DNA of 12,768 nt, taken from Candidatus Tectimicrobiota bacterium (GTDB taxonomy: Bacteria; UBA8248; JACPRG01). The translations under genes and the position numbers were made by a program. Below, piece after piece: positions 6,787 to 12,768 of this stretch. The notes beneath the pieces are model-generated. The model saw only the letters and a list, made by a program, of their open reading frames with translations, ran no database searches and was not told where the DNA came from. The stretch lies in contig JACPRG010000003.1 in the NCBI GenBank assembly GCA_016190025.1, positions 1 through 12,768 of the forward strand, given 5' to 3'. Positions within the stretch are counted from its first letter, which is position 1; the number at the start of each line of letters is the position of its first letter.

Positions 6787-7794
6787 TCACTTCCCCCGCT
6801 TGGGGAAGAGCGTCGGGATGAACTCGTTGGTGTAGAGGTCCTTGACCGGGACCACGACCGAGAGATTGGTGTATTTCGTCATGATGTCCCGCGTCCGCTT
6901 CATCTTCTCCTCGCTCATCTTGCAGATCCCGATTTTCGCGGCCTCCTCGGTCAGCATGCTGTCGATGTTGATCTCCCAGTTCTCCCGGGCCAGAGCGACA
7001 TCGCTCGCCGGGTTGTGCTTTTTCAGGATCTCGATGGCTTTTCCCGGGTTTTCAACGGCCCAGGCCATGGCGCGCACCGACGCATCCACGAACCGCTTCA
7101 CCTGGTCTCTCTTCTGGGCGATGGTCTCGTCGGTCGCCATGATGCCGATGGAATAGAGATCAAGCCCCCATTTCGCCCAGGGAATGGTCACCGCCTCCTT
7201 GCCCGCCTTCTCCGCAGCCGCCCGCACAAAGGGGGCGACGATGGTGAAGAAGGGGATCACGTCCACCTTTCCGGTGAGGAGGCTTCCGATCATAGCTGAG
7301 TTCGGCATGGTGACCCATTTGAGCTTATTGGGGTCGATGCGATTGATGGCCGCAAGGGCGGGGAAGAGGGACTTGTGGGCGTCCCCCTCGGGGCCTCCGG
7401 TGATCCTCCCCTCCAGGTCCTTGGCGGTGCGGATCCCCGATCCTTTTAAGGTGTGCCAGGCGTACTGCGACTGGGCGGTCTCCAGGGCCAGCAGCTTGAC
7501 CATCGCCCCCCGGGAGCGCCCCACCACGACGACGCCCGCATCGCCCAGCCCGTAGGGGAAGGTTCCGGCGGCAACCTTCTTGACGGTGTCCATGGAACCG
7601 AATCCCCGGACGATGTTCACGTTGAGGTTCGCCTTCTTGTAATACCCCAGCTCGATGGCCGCGTAGAAGGGAGAGGTGGTCCCCTGAATGACCCAGGCCT
7701 GGGCGAAGGTGACGTCCTCCTCCGCGGCCCCGACGAGTCCCGTGGCGGCAGCCAGGCAGACCAGCGCCGCTGCAACGATCCGGAGTCGCTTCAT
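6787..7794 (-). CDS. NMT1/THI5-type periplasmic substrate-binding protein, copy A
   Basis: This is the ligand-binding component of an ABC importer. The 335-residue protein has a Sec signal peptide (KRLR, then a hydrophobic core to about residue 23, likely cut near VGA|AEE). The NMT1/THI5 fold shows in GTTSPFYAAIELGYYKK (38-54), the ADAG-like segment LGDAGVVVV (83-91), IRTAKDLEGR (121-130) and DASVRAMAWAV. Ligands known for the superfamily include thiamine precursors, nitrate, sulfonates and riboflavin; the ligand here is not identifiable. The ATG has AGGAG at 9 bases. Copy B, 335 residues, aligns without gaps and shares 251 of 335 residues (75%, counted by eye). No permease or ATPase gene of the matching type is nearby. 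It has its own promoter and leader, and the amidohydrolase follows on the same strand. Confidence 0.92.
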   Translation of the reverse strand: MKRLRIVAAALVCLAAATGLVGAAEEDVTFAQAWVIQGTTSPFYAAIELGYYKKANLNVNIVRGFGSMDTVKKVAAGTFPYGLGDAGVVVVGRSRGAMVKLLALETAQSQYAWHTLKGSGIRTAKDLEGRITGGPEGDAHKSLFPALAAINRIDPNKLKWVTMPNSAMIGSLLTGKVDVIPFFTIVAPFVRAAAEKAGKEAVTIPWAKWGLDLYSIGIMATDETIAQKRDQVKRFVDASVRAMAWAVENPGKAIEILKKHNPASDVALARENWEINIDSMLTEEAAKIGICKMSEEKMKRTRDIMTKYTNLSVVVPVKDLYTNEFIPTLFPKRGK

Positions 7795-7958
7795 CTCGAG
7801 TTTCTCCTTTTGAAGGCTTTGGATTCCGTGGAGGGTTTCTGAGTCTCGTTTTTGGCCGGACGGCCGAAGAAGAGGGGTCCCGAGGTTGAAAGGATTCCCG
7901 GCCCTGGGAAACGCAGGTGGATACCCCCCTTGAAAGTTTAGGTTTCGAATGAGCTTTT
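7795..7958 (-). promoter_or_regulatory. Conserved 5' leader of NMT1 copy A (candidate cis-regulatory RNA)
   Basis: About 157 nt lie between the predicted transcription start and the ATG of copy A. Together with the promoter, this leader is nearly identical to the leader of copy B: 7 substitutions and 2 single-base indels over about 212 aligned bases. Possible hairpins include TTCCC/GGGAA (7895-7899 with 7906-7910) and GGCC/GGCC (7854-7857 with 7862-7865). A short stem CCTT/AAGG includes part of the AGGAG ribosome-binding site (7804-7808). I do not recognise a known riboswitch consensus by eye. Confidence 0.5.
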
Positions 7959-7987
7959 ATCCTAACGAACGGAGGTCATTCCGTCAA
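7959..7987 (-). promoter_or_regulatory. Sigma70-type promoter of NMT1 copy A
   Basis: Read on the - strand, the -35 box is TTGACG (7982-7987) and the -10 box TAGGAT (7959-7964), with an optimal 17-base spacer. An identical promoter precedes copy B. The conserved duplicate supports the call. Confidence 0.75.
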
Positions 7988-8119
7988 CAATTTATTGCCT
8001 GCGGCCGCCCCTGAGCGCCGGGGGGGCTCCCTACGCCGTCCCGTTTGTCCTTCGGTTCGGTCTCCGTGGGGCCGGTCGAGGTCTCCGCGGCTGATCCAGC
8101 CTTTTCGCCGCTCGAGAGA

Positions 8120-9127
8120 TCACTTCCCCCGTTTGGGGAAGAGGACGGGGGTGAACTCGTTGGTGTAGAGGTCTTTCACCGGGACGACGGCCGGCAGGTT
8201 GCTGTACTGAGTCATGAGGTCGCGGGTCCGCGTCATCTTCACCTCGCCCATCTTGGAGATCCCGATTTTCGCCGCCTCGGGGGTCAGCAGGCTGTCGATG
8301 TTGATCTCCCAGTTCGCTCTCGCGAGCGCCACGTTGATCTCCGGGTTGTACTTCTTGAGGATTTCGGCGGCCCGCCCCGGGTGCTCCACGGCCCAGGCGA
8401 TCCCGCGCACCGAGGCGTCCACGAACCGTCTCACCTGGCCGGGGTTTTGGGCGATCCGCTCGTCGGTGGCGATGAGGCCGAGGGAGTAGATGTCGATCCC
8501 CCAATTGGCCCAGGGGATCATCACGATTTCCTTTCCGGCCTTCTGGGCGGCCGCCCGGATAATGGGCGCCACGATGCTCAGGATGGGCATGGCGTCGATC
8601 TTGCCGGTGATCAGGCTGCCGATCATGGCGGTGGGCGGCAGGGTGATCCACCTGAGCTTCTTCGAGTCGATGTGATTGATTTTGGCCAGGGCGGGGAAGA
8701 GGGTCTTGTGGAGGTCCCCCTCGGGGGTGCCTGTGGTCTTGCCTTCCAGGTCTTTGGGCGTGGAGATGCCCGACCCCTTCAGCGCGAACCAGGCGTACTG
8801 CGACTGCGCGGTCTCAAGGGCCAGGAGCTTGATCTTCGCCCCTCTCGACCGCGCGACCACGACCACCCCCGCATCCGCGATCCCGTAGGGGACTGCGCCG
8901 CTGGCGACCTTTTTGGCCGTGTCGGCGGAGCCGAACCCCCGGGCGATGTTCACGTTGAGGTTCGCCTTCTTGTAGTACCCCAGGTCGATGGCGGCGAAAA
9001 AGGGCGAAGTGGTCCCCTGGATGAGCCAGCCCTGGGTGAAGGTGACGCTCTCCTCCGCGGCCCGGACGGGTCCCGGGGCGGCAGCCAGGCAAACCAGCGC
9101 CGCTGCAACGATCCGGAGTCGCTTCAT
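8120..9127 (-). CDS. NMT1/THI5-type periplasmic substrate-binding protein, copy B
   Basis: A paralogue of copy A with the same length (335 residues), the same signal peptide start (first 17 residues identical) and the same C-terminal block (YTNEF then LFPKRGK). Differences are spread along the mature protein, with clusters at 159-185 and 198-227; those include hydrophobic swaps likely to line or flank the ligand cleft (for example DVIPFFT against DAMPILS). This suggests a changed ligand preference rather than simple dosage, which is inference. The ATG has AGGAG at 9 bases. Its promoter and leader lie between it and the upstream Opp/Dpp-type permease gene, so it may be expressed independently of that transporter. 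Opp/Dpp permeases use a different class of binding protein, so they are unlikely to be its partners. Confidence 0.92.
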   Translation of the reverse strand: MKRLRIVAAALVCLAAAPGPVRAAEESVTFTQGWLIQGTTSPFFAAIDLGYYKKANLNVNIARGFGSADTAKKVASGAVPYGIADAGVVVVARSRGAKIKLLALETAQSQYAWFALKGSGISTPKDLEGKTTGTPEGDLHKTLFPALAKINHIDSKKLRWITLPPTAMIGSLITGKIDAMPILSIVAPIIRAAAQKAGKEIVMIPWANWGIDIYSLGLIATDERIAQNPGQVRRFVDASVRGIAWAVEHPGRAAEILKKYNPEINVALARANWEINIDSLLTPEAAKIGISKMGEVKMTRTRDLMTQYSNLPAVVPVKDLYTNEFTPVLFPKRGK

Positions 9128-9293
9128 CTCGGGTTTCTCCTTTTTGAGGGCGTTTGGATTCCGTGGAGGGTTTCTGAGTCTCGTTTTTGGCCGGACGGCC
9201 GAAGAAGAGAGGTTCCGAGGTTGAAAGGATTCCCGGCCCTGGGAAACGCAAGTGGATACCCCCCTTGAAAGCTCAGGTTTCGAATGAGCTTTT
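9128..9293 (-). promoter_or_regulatory. Conserved 5' leader of NMT1 copy B (candidate cis-regulatory RNA)
   Basis: This is the counterpart of the copy A leader, about 96% identical to it when the promoter is included. It differs most notably at the promoter-proximal end, where AAAGCTC (9268-9274) and GAGCTTT (9286-9292) form a perfect 7-bp inverted repeat with an 11-base gap; copy A has lost two of these matches. The AGGAG ribosome-binding site is at 9137-9141 on the - strand. Confidence 0.5.
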
Positions 9294-9322
9294 ATCCTAA
9301 CGAACGGAGGTCATTCCGTCAA
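9294..9322 (-). promoter_or_regulatory. Sigma70-type promoter of NMT1 copy B
   Basis: On the - strand, TTGACG (9317-9322) and TAGGAT (9294-9299) lie 17 bases apart, identical to the copy A promoter. Confidence 0.75.
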
Positions 9323-9332
9323 CAATTTATTG

Positions 9333-9356
9333 CCTGCGGCGACCCATGGCCGCAGG
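9333..9356 (-). terminator. Hairpin after the Opp/Dpp permease pair (possible weak terminator)
   Basis: A perfect 8-bp stem (CCTGCGGC at 9333-9340 with GCCGCAGG at 9349-9356) has an 8-base loop and begins 3 bases beyond the dppC-like stop codon. Read on the - strand it is followed by CAATAAATTGTT, AT-rich but without a run of T. It could partly separate the permease operon from the NMT1 promoter. Confidence 0.45.
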
Positions 9357-9359
9357 GTG

Positions 9360-10190
9360 TCAGCCGGGGCCGGGTCGTTGGCGGGTCCGCATTCCGGGGT
9401 CGAGAAGGTCCCGCAGGCCGTCGCCGAGGAGGTTGAATCCCAGGACGGTGAGCATGATGGCGAGGCCGGGGAAGTAGGAGAGGTGCGGGGCCTCGTACAG
9501 CCGCAGGTGCCCCTCCTTGAGAAGGGTCCCCCAGGAGGGCGTCGGCGGCTGCGTCCCGAGCCCGAGGAAGCTCAGTCCCGCCTCGGCCAGGATGGCGGAG
9601 GCGACGCCGAAGGTGGCCTCCACCAGAAGCGGCGCCAGGACGTTGGGCAGCAGGTGGCGGAGGAGAACCCGCCAGGTGCCGCCCCCGACGGACCTGGCGG
9701 CGGCGATGAAGTCTTGCTCCTTCAGGGACAACACCTGGGCGCGGACTAGCCGCGCGTAACCCACCCATCCCATGATGCAAAGGGCCAGGATCACGTTCTG
9801 CAGGCCGGGCCCCAGGATGGCCATCAGGGCGAAGGCCAGCAGGATGCCCGGAAAGGCGAGAAAGACGTCGGTCAGGCGCATCAGGGCCTCATCGGTGGCG
9901 CCGCCCAGATAGCCCGACAGCGCGCCGATCAAAAAACCCAGGGCGGCTGACACCGCGACGGTGATCCCCCCGACCGCGAGGGAGATCCGCGCCCCGTGCA
10001 CGACCCGGCTCAGCAGGTCCCGCCCCTTGCTGTCCCGGCCCAGCCAGCGGTCGGGACCGGGAGGCGCGAGCCGTTCTTCCAGGCGCTGGTCGAAGGGCCC
10101 TTGCAGGGGAAGGAACGGTGCCAGGACCGCCGCCGCCACGAGGGCCGTCAGGACAAAGGCGCCCGCCCAGAGGTTGAGCCTTCGCGTCAT
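9360..10190 (-). CDS. Opp/Dpp-type ABC importer permease, DppC-like
   Basis: An inner-membrane permease of the peptide/nickel/oligosaccharide importer class, 276 residues. An N-terminal membrane segment (8-28) precedes the conserved GRDSKGRDLLSRVVHGAR (51-68). Five more membrane segments follow, and the ATPase-docking EAA loop is at about 161-190 (FIAAARSVGG through LLPNVLAPLL). AGLSFLGLG (204-212) and LGDGLRDLLDP (255-265) are typical of DppC. The start codon overlaps the stop of the upstream permease gene by four bases (ATGA), so the two are translationally coupled and probably form the heterodimeric channel. The substrate is not predictable. No ATPase gene follows; the next gene on the strand is the NMT1 protein behind its own promoter. 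Confidence 0.94.
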   Translation of the reverse strand: MTRRLNLWAGAFVLTALVAAAVLAPFLPLQGPFDQRLEERLAPPGPDRWLGRDSKGRDLLSRVVHGARISLAVGGITVAVSAALGFLIGALSGYLGGATDEALMRLTDVFLAFPGILLAFALMAILGPGLQNVILALCIMGWVGYARLVRAQVLSLKEQDFIAAARSVGGGTWRVLLRHLLPNVLAPLLVEATFGVASAILAEAGLSFLGLGTQPPTPSWGTLLKEGHLRLYEAPHLSYFPGLAIMLTVLGFNLLGDGLRDLLDPGMRTRQRPGPG

Positions 10191-11107
10191 TCGTACCGGA
10201 CCCGCGGGTCGCAGACCGAATAGAGCAAGTCGGTCAGCAAGTTGAGCGCCACGTACGTCAGGGCGATGGTCAAAACGCTCCCCTGCACCAGGGGATAGTC
10301 CCGGGCCGCGATGGCCTCAAGGGTCAGCCGCCCGATCCCCGGCCAGGCGAAGATGGACTCGGTGATGACCGAGCCCGAGAGGACGGCCCCGGTCTGAAGG
10401 CCCGCCACCGTCACCACGGGCAGAAGCGCGTTTCGCAGCCCGTGGCGCAGCAGCACCCGCCGCTCTCCCAGGCCCTTGGCCCGGGCCGTCCGGACGAAAT
10501 CTTTGGGCAGCACCTCCAGGAGGCTCGCCCGGGTCATGCGCGTCAGGATGGCGGCGAGCCCCGTCCCCAGGGTCAGGGCGGGCAGAACCAAGTGCTCCCA
10601 CCCTCCGCGTCCCGAGGGCGGCAGCCAGTTGAACCGGAGCGAGAAGAGGCCGATGAGGAGAGGGCCCAGCCAGAAGTTGGGGATGGACACCCCCAGGAGG
10701 GCGCCCAGCATGGAGCCGTGGTCGATCCAGGACCGGGCCCGGGCCGCGGCCAAAACGCCGAGGGGCAGGGCGATGGCGACGGCCACCGCCATGGCCGCCG
10801 CGCCCAGCTCCAGCGTTGCGGGCAGGCGCTCCAGGACCAGGCCGGCCACGCTTCGCCGGTGGTGCAGGCTTTGCCCGAGGTCTCCCCGGGCGAGACCCCC
10901 CAGAAACCGGACGTACTGCTCCAGGACGGGGCGGTCCAGCCCCAGGGCCCGGCGAAGGCTCTCCCGGTCGGCCGCCTGGGCCTGCTCGCCCAGCATGATC
11001 TCCACCGGGTCGCCCGGGACCAGGTGAAGGATGAGAAACACGGCGGTCGCCACCCCGAGGACGACCGGGAAGAGCAGGAGCACACGACGCAAAAGGTACT
11101 TCCGCAC
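10187..11107 (-). CDS. Opp/Dpp-type ABC importer permease, DppB-like
   Basis: An inner-membrane permease partner, 306 residues, full length. The N-terminal RKYLLRRVLLLFPVVLGV and the following LVPGDPVEIMLGEQA (29-43) are the DppB/OppB hallmark. YVRFLGGLARGDLGQSL (65-81) and the EAA loop at 204-230 (FVRTARAKGLGE through RNALLP) are also clear, and the protein ends in DPRVRYE as most DppB proteins do. The start is GTG, with GAGG about 9 bases upstream. It begins 15 bases after the stop of the binding-protein gene and overlaps the second permease by 4 bases, a tight binding protein-permease-permease operon. Confidence 0.95.
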   Translation of the reverse strand: MRKYLLRRVLLLFPVVLGVATAVFLILHLVPGDPVEIMLGEQAQAADRESLRRALGLDRPVLEQYVRFLGGLARGDLGQSLHHRRSVAGLVLERLPATLELGAAAMAVAVAIALPLGVLAAARARSWIDHGSMLGALLGVSIPNFWLGPLLIGLFSLRFNWLPPSGRGGWEHLVLPALTLGTGLAAILTRMTRASLLEVLPKDFVRTARAKGLGERRVLLRHGLRNALLPVVTVAGLQTGAVLSGSVITESIFAWPGIGRLTLEAIAARDYPLVQGSVLTIALTYVALNLLTDLLYSVCDPRVRYE

Positions 11108-11122
11108 CCGTCGAGCCTCTTT

Positions 11123-12730
11123 CTACGAAGGCGGGGGGCGGGAGGCGCTTCTTGAGAGGCGCCCCGCGCCCCCCCGCAAGGCCTTTCTTTCGCCGCCTCC
11201 GCCGAGGCGAACGTCCTTCAGTGAGATCATGTCCTCGTCCGGGTAGAGGACGAACCCTTCCACGCGGCGGCTCATGACGGCGACATTGGTGGAATGCCAG
11301 AGGTTCACGTAGGGGAGGTCCTCCGCCAGGATTTGCTGCGCGCGCCTGTAAGCCTCGCGCCGGGCGCCCTCCTCCGCGAGCCTCCGGCCCGCCTCTAGCC
11401 AGCGGTCGAGCGCCGGGTTTCGGTAGCGTCCCCGGTTCGCCCCGTTCGGCGGGACACTGCGGCTGTGGAAGATGTAAAAGTAGATGTCCGGGTCCAGGAC
11501 GCCCACCCAGGTGAGGGTGTAGAGCTGGAAGTTGCCTTTGCGGACGTCGGCGAAGAAGGTTCCCCACTCGAAGGAGCGAATGTCCACGGCGATCCCCGCG
11601 CGCCGCAGCTGCTCCTGCATGACCTCGGCGATCTCGATCCGGGTTTCGTTCTGGGAGGTCTTGAAGGAGAGGCGGAAGCGGGGCGCTTCCCCGTCGCCGT
11701 CCGGGTCGGGATAACCCGCCTCATCCAGGAGCCGCCGGGCGAGGGCGGGGTTGAAAGGGTAGGTCGTCACGTCTTTCCAGTAGGCCCAGTGGCTCTCCGG
11801 GAGGAGCCCGGTGGCGGGGCGCGCCAGGCCGCGCAGGATGTGGCGGATAATGGCGTCGCGGTCGATGGCGTGGGCGATGGCCCGCCGCACTTTGCGGCGG
11901 GAGAGGGCGGGGTCCTCCAGATTGAAGCCCAGATAGGAGAAGTTGGTCCCCGGTGCGCGGATCGCCCTCAGGCCGGGCCGCCTTTCCAGACGGGAGAGGG
12001 AATCGGGGGAGACGGCGTTGACCGTGAGGTCCACGGTCCCCTTCTGAAGCTCGAAGAGTCGGACGAGGCCGTCCGGGATGATCTTGTAGCGGACGCCCGC
12101 CACCGCGGGAGTGCCTTCGTGGTAGCGGGGGTTAGCTTCCAGGACCACTTCCTGGTCGGTCGCGGACCGGACGAACCGGAAGGGCCCGGTCCCCACGGGA
12201 CGCAGGCCGAAGCGCCCTCCGGCAGAGGCCGCCCGCACGGGAACGATGTCCGCCACCATCTGCGCCAGGAAGGGGGAGAAAGGTTTCTTGAGATGGAACA
12301 CGGCCGTGTAAGGGTCCGGGGTCGCGATCTCCCGGATGACTTCGTAGCCGGCGCGCTTGGGCGATCCCGTCGCGGGGTCCAGGATGGAGCGGAAGGTGTA
12401 GGCCACGTCGGCCGAGGTCAGCGGCGCCCCGTCGTGGAAGGCGGCGTCTTTGCGCAAATGGAAAATGTAGGTCGTGGGATCGGGTTGCTCCCAGCGGACT
12501 GCTAGGTCGGGGACGATCCGCGACCTTCGGTCCTTGCGCACCAGGCCGTTGAAGACCAGCTGCGTCACGCGGGCGGAGGCCACGTCCAGGGAGAAGCGGG
12601 GGTCCAGGTTCGTCGGGTTCGCTTCCAGGGCGACGGTGATGTAGCCGGAGTCGGCCGCGCCATCCCTCCCGCAGGCGGACGCGAAGGCGGCCAGGGTTGC
12701 GAGGAGGAGGGCGGGGAAAACGCGGCGCAT
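11123..12730 (-). CDS. Opp/Dpp-type ABC importer substrate-binding lipoprotein (solute-binding family 5)
   Basis: This extracytoplasmic ligand receptor for the adjacent permeases has 535 residues. A short signal peptide ends in ASAC with a likely lipidated Cys20; Ala at the -3 position makes this a weak lipobox. Family 5 features are LEANPTNLDPRFSLDVAS (35-52), LVRKDRRSRIVPDLAVRWE, the signature WEQPDPTTYIFHLRKDAAFHDG, then PLTSADVAYTF, VGTGPFRFV and VRRAIAHAIDRDAI. The ligand could be a peptide, a nickel chelate, an opine or a sugar; the sequence does not decide. The C-terminal 25 residues or so, rich in Gly, Arg, Ser and Pro, follow the fold and look like a dispensable tail. The ATG lies 38 bases from the window edge with a G-rich run directly upstream. 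Its promoter is not visible. Confidence 0.93.
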   Translation of the reverse strand: MRRVFPALLLATLAAFASACGRDGAADSGYITVALEANPTNLDPRFSLDVASARVTQLVFNGLVRKDRRSRIVPDLAVRWEQPDPTTYIFHLRKDAAFHDGAPLTSADVAYTFRSILDPATGSPKRAGYEVIREIATPDPYTAVFHLKKPFSPFLAQMVADIVPVRAASAGGRFGLRPVGTGPFRFVRSATDQEVVLEANPRYHEGTPAVAGVRYKIIPDGLVRLFELQKGTVDLTVNAVSPDSLSRLERRPGLRAIRAPGTNFSYLGFNLEDPALSRRKVRRAIAHAIDRDAIIRHILRGLARPATGLLPESHWAYWKDVTTYPFNPALARRLLDEAGYPDPDGDGEAPRFRLSFKTSQNETRIEIAEVMQEQLRRAGIAVDIRSFEWGTFFADVRKGNFQLYTLTWVGVLDPDIYFYIFHSRSVPPNGANRGRYRNPALDRWLEAGRRLAEEGARREAYRRAQQILAEDLPYVNLWHSTNVAVMSRRVEGFVLYPDEDMISLKDVRLGGGGERKALRGGAGRLSRSASRPPPS

Positions 12731-12768
12731 CGCCCCCCGGAAGAAGACCCAGGATGCAAGAACCCCTC

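Larger units (their letters stand above)
6782..8005 (-). repeat. Tandem duplication unit, copy A
   Basis: This unit of 1224 bases runs from AGAGA just after the NMT1 stop codon to GCGGC just upstream of the promoter, and it pairs with 8115-9340. Between the units, 8006-8114 is unique GC-rich DNA in which I see no gene, so the full gap 7795-8119 between the two coding regions consists of copy A's leader and promoter plus this spacer. Confidence 0.9.
8115..9340 (-). repeat. Tandem duplication unit, copy B
   Basis: A 1226-base direct repeat of 6782-8005, separated from it by 109 bases. Similarity stops abruptly at AGAGA on one side and at GCGGC (9336-9340) on the other. The latter end falls inside a hairpin after the Opp/Dpp permease gene. 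Confidence 0.9.

Noticed and set aside
6629..6835. A 68-codon + strand frame in the gap between the amidohydrolase and NMT1 copy A
   Set aside because: It has an Arg-rich composition and no ribosome-binding site, overlaps the start of one gene and the end of another, and has no recognisable domain.
8089..8105. GGCTG-ATC-CAGCC followed by TTTT, a + strand terminator-like hairpin
   Set aside because: No + strand gene ends nearby, the stem is only 5 bp, and on the - strand, where the genes are, there is no T-tract after it.
8045..9268. A 407-codon + strand open frame across NMT1 copy B
   Set aside because: It is the antisense shadow of copy B. A similar frame opposite copy A exists only because the two are duplicates.

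Overview
This is a GC-rich bacterial stretch (mostly NNG/NNC codons, GTG and perhaps TTG starts) that reads like a contig from a free-living, probably uncultured Gram-negative-type soil or subsurface lineage. The evidence is exported lipoproteins, a c-type cytochrome, many substrate-binding proteins and a dispersed 'GCGCCCCTAC' hairpin repeat. I cannot name a phylum from the sequence. Every gene before about 5.2 kb lies on the + strand and every gene after it on the - strand; the two blocks converge at 5190/5208. No tRNA, rRNA, CRISPR array, transposase or phage gene was seen.

Plus-strand half. A sensor fragment enters from the left edge (GAF domain of DosS/DevS type, then PAS). A gene-poor stretch of about 470 bases follows, with a terminator-like hairpin, a nested hairpin repeat and a good sigma70-type promoter. 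That promoter faces a small cupin gene and then purF, the first enzyme of purine synthesis. A diheme c-type cytochrome lipoprotein follows purF closely enough to be translationally coupled. After an intrinsic terminator come two adjacent but diverged ZIP-family metal transporters.

Minus-strand half, in the order of transcription from right to left: an Opp/Dpp-type ABC importer set (lipoprotein binding protein, then two permeases with a 4-base overlap; no ATPase genes in view), then two tandem NMT1/THI5-type periplasmic binding proteins, then a metal-dependent amidohydrolase of the deaminase-like group. The two NMT1 genes arose by duplication of a unit of about 1.22 kb that carries its own promoter and a leader of about 160 nt.

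The most interesting signal is that the duplicated promoter/leader DNA is about 96% identical between copies, whereas the coding parts are only about 75% identical in protein (about 84% in nucleotides over the sampled 3' end). Selection on, or conversion of, the untranslated leader is therefore likely. With the amidohydrolase next door, which keeps its metal ligands but lacks the usual catalytic glutamate, this looks like a regulated module for uptake and hydrolysis of an unidentified small molecule, possibly an N-heterocycle. That substrate idea is inference.
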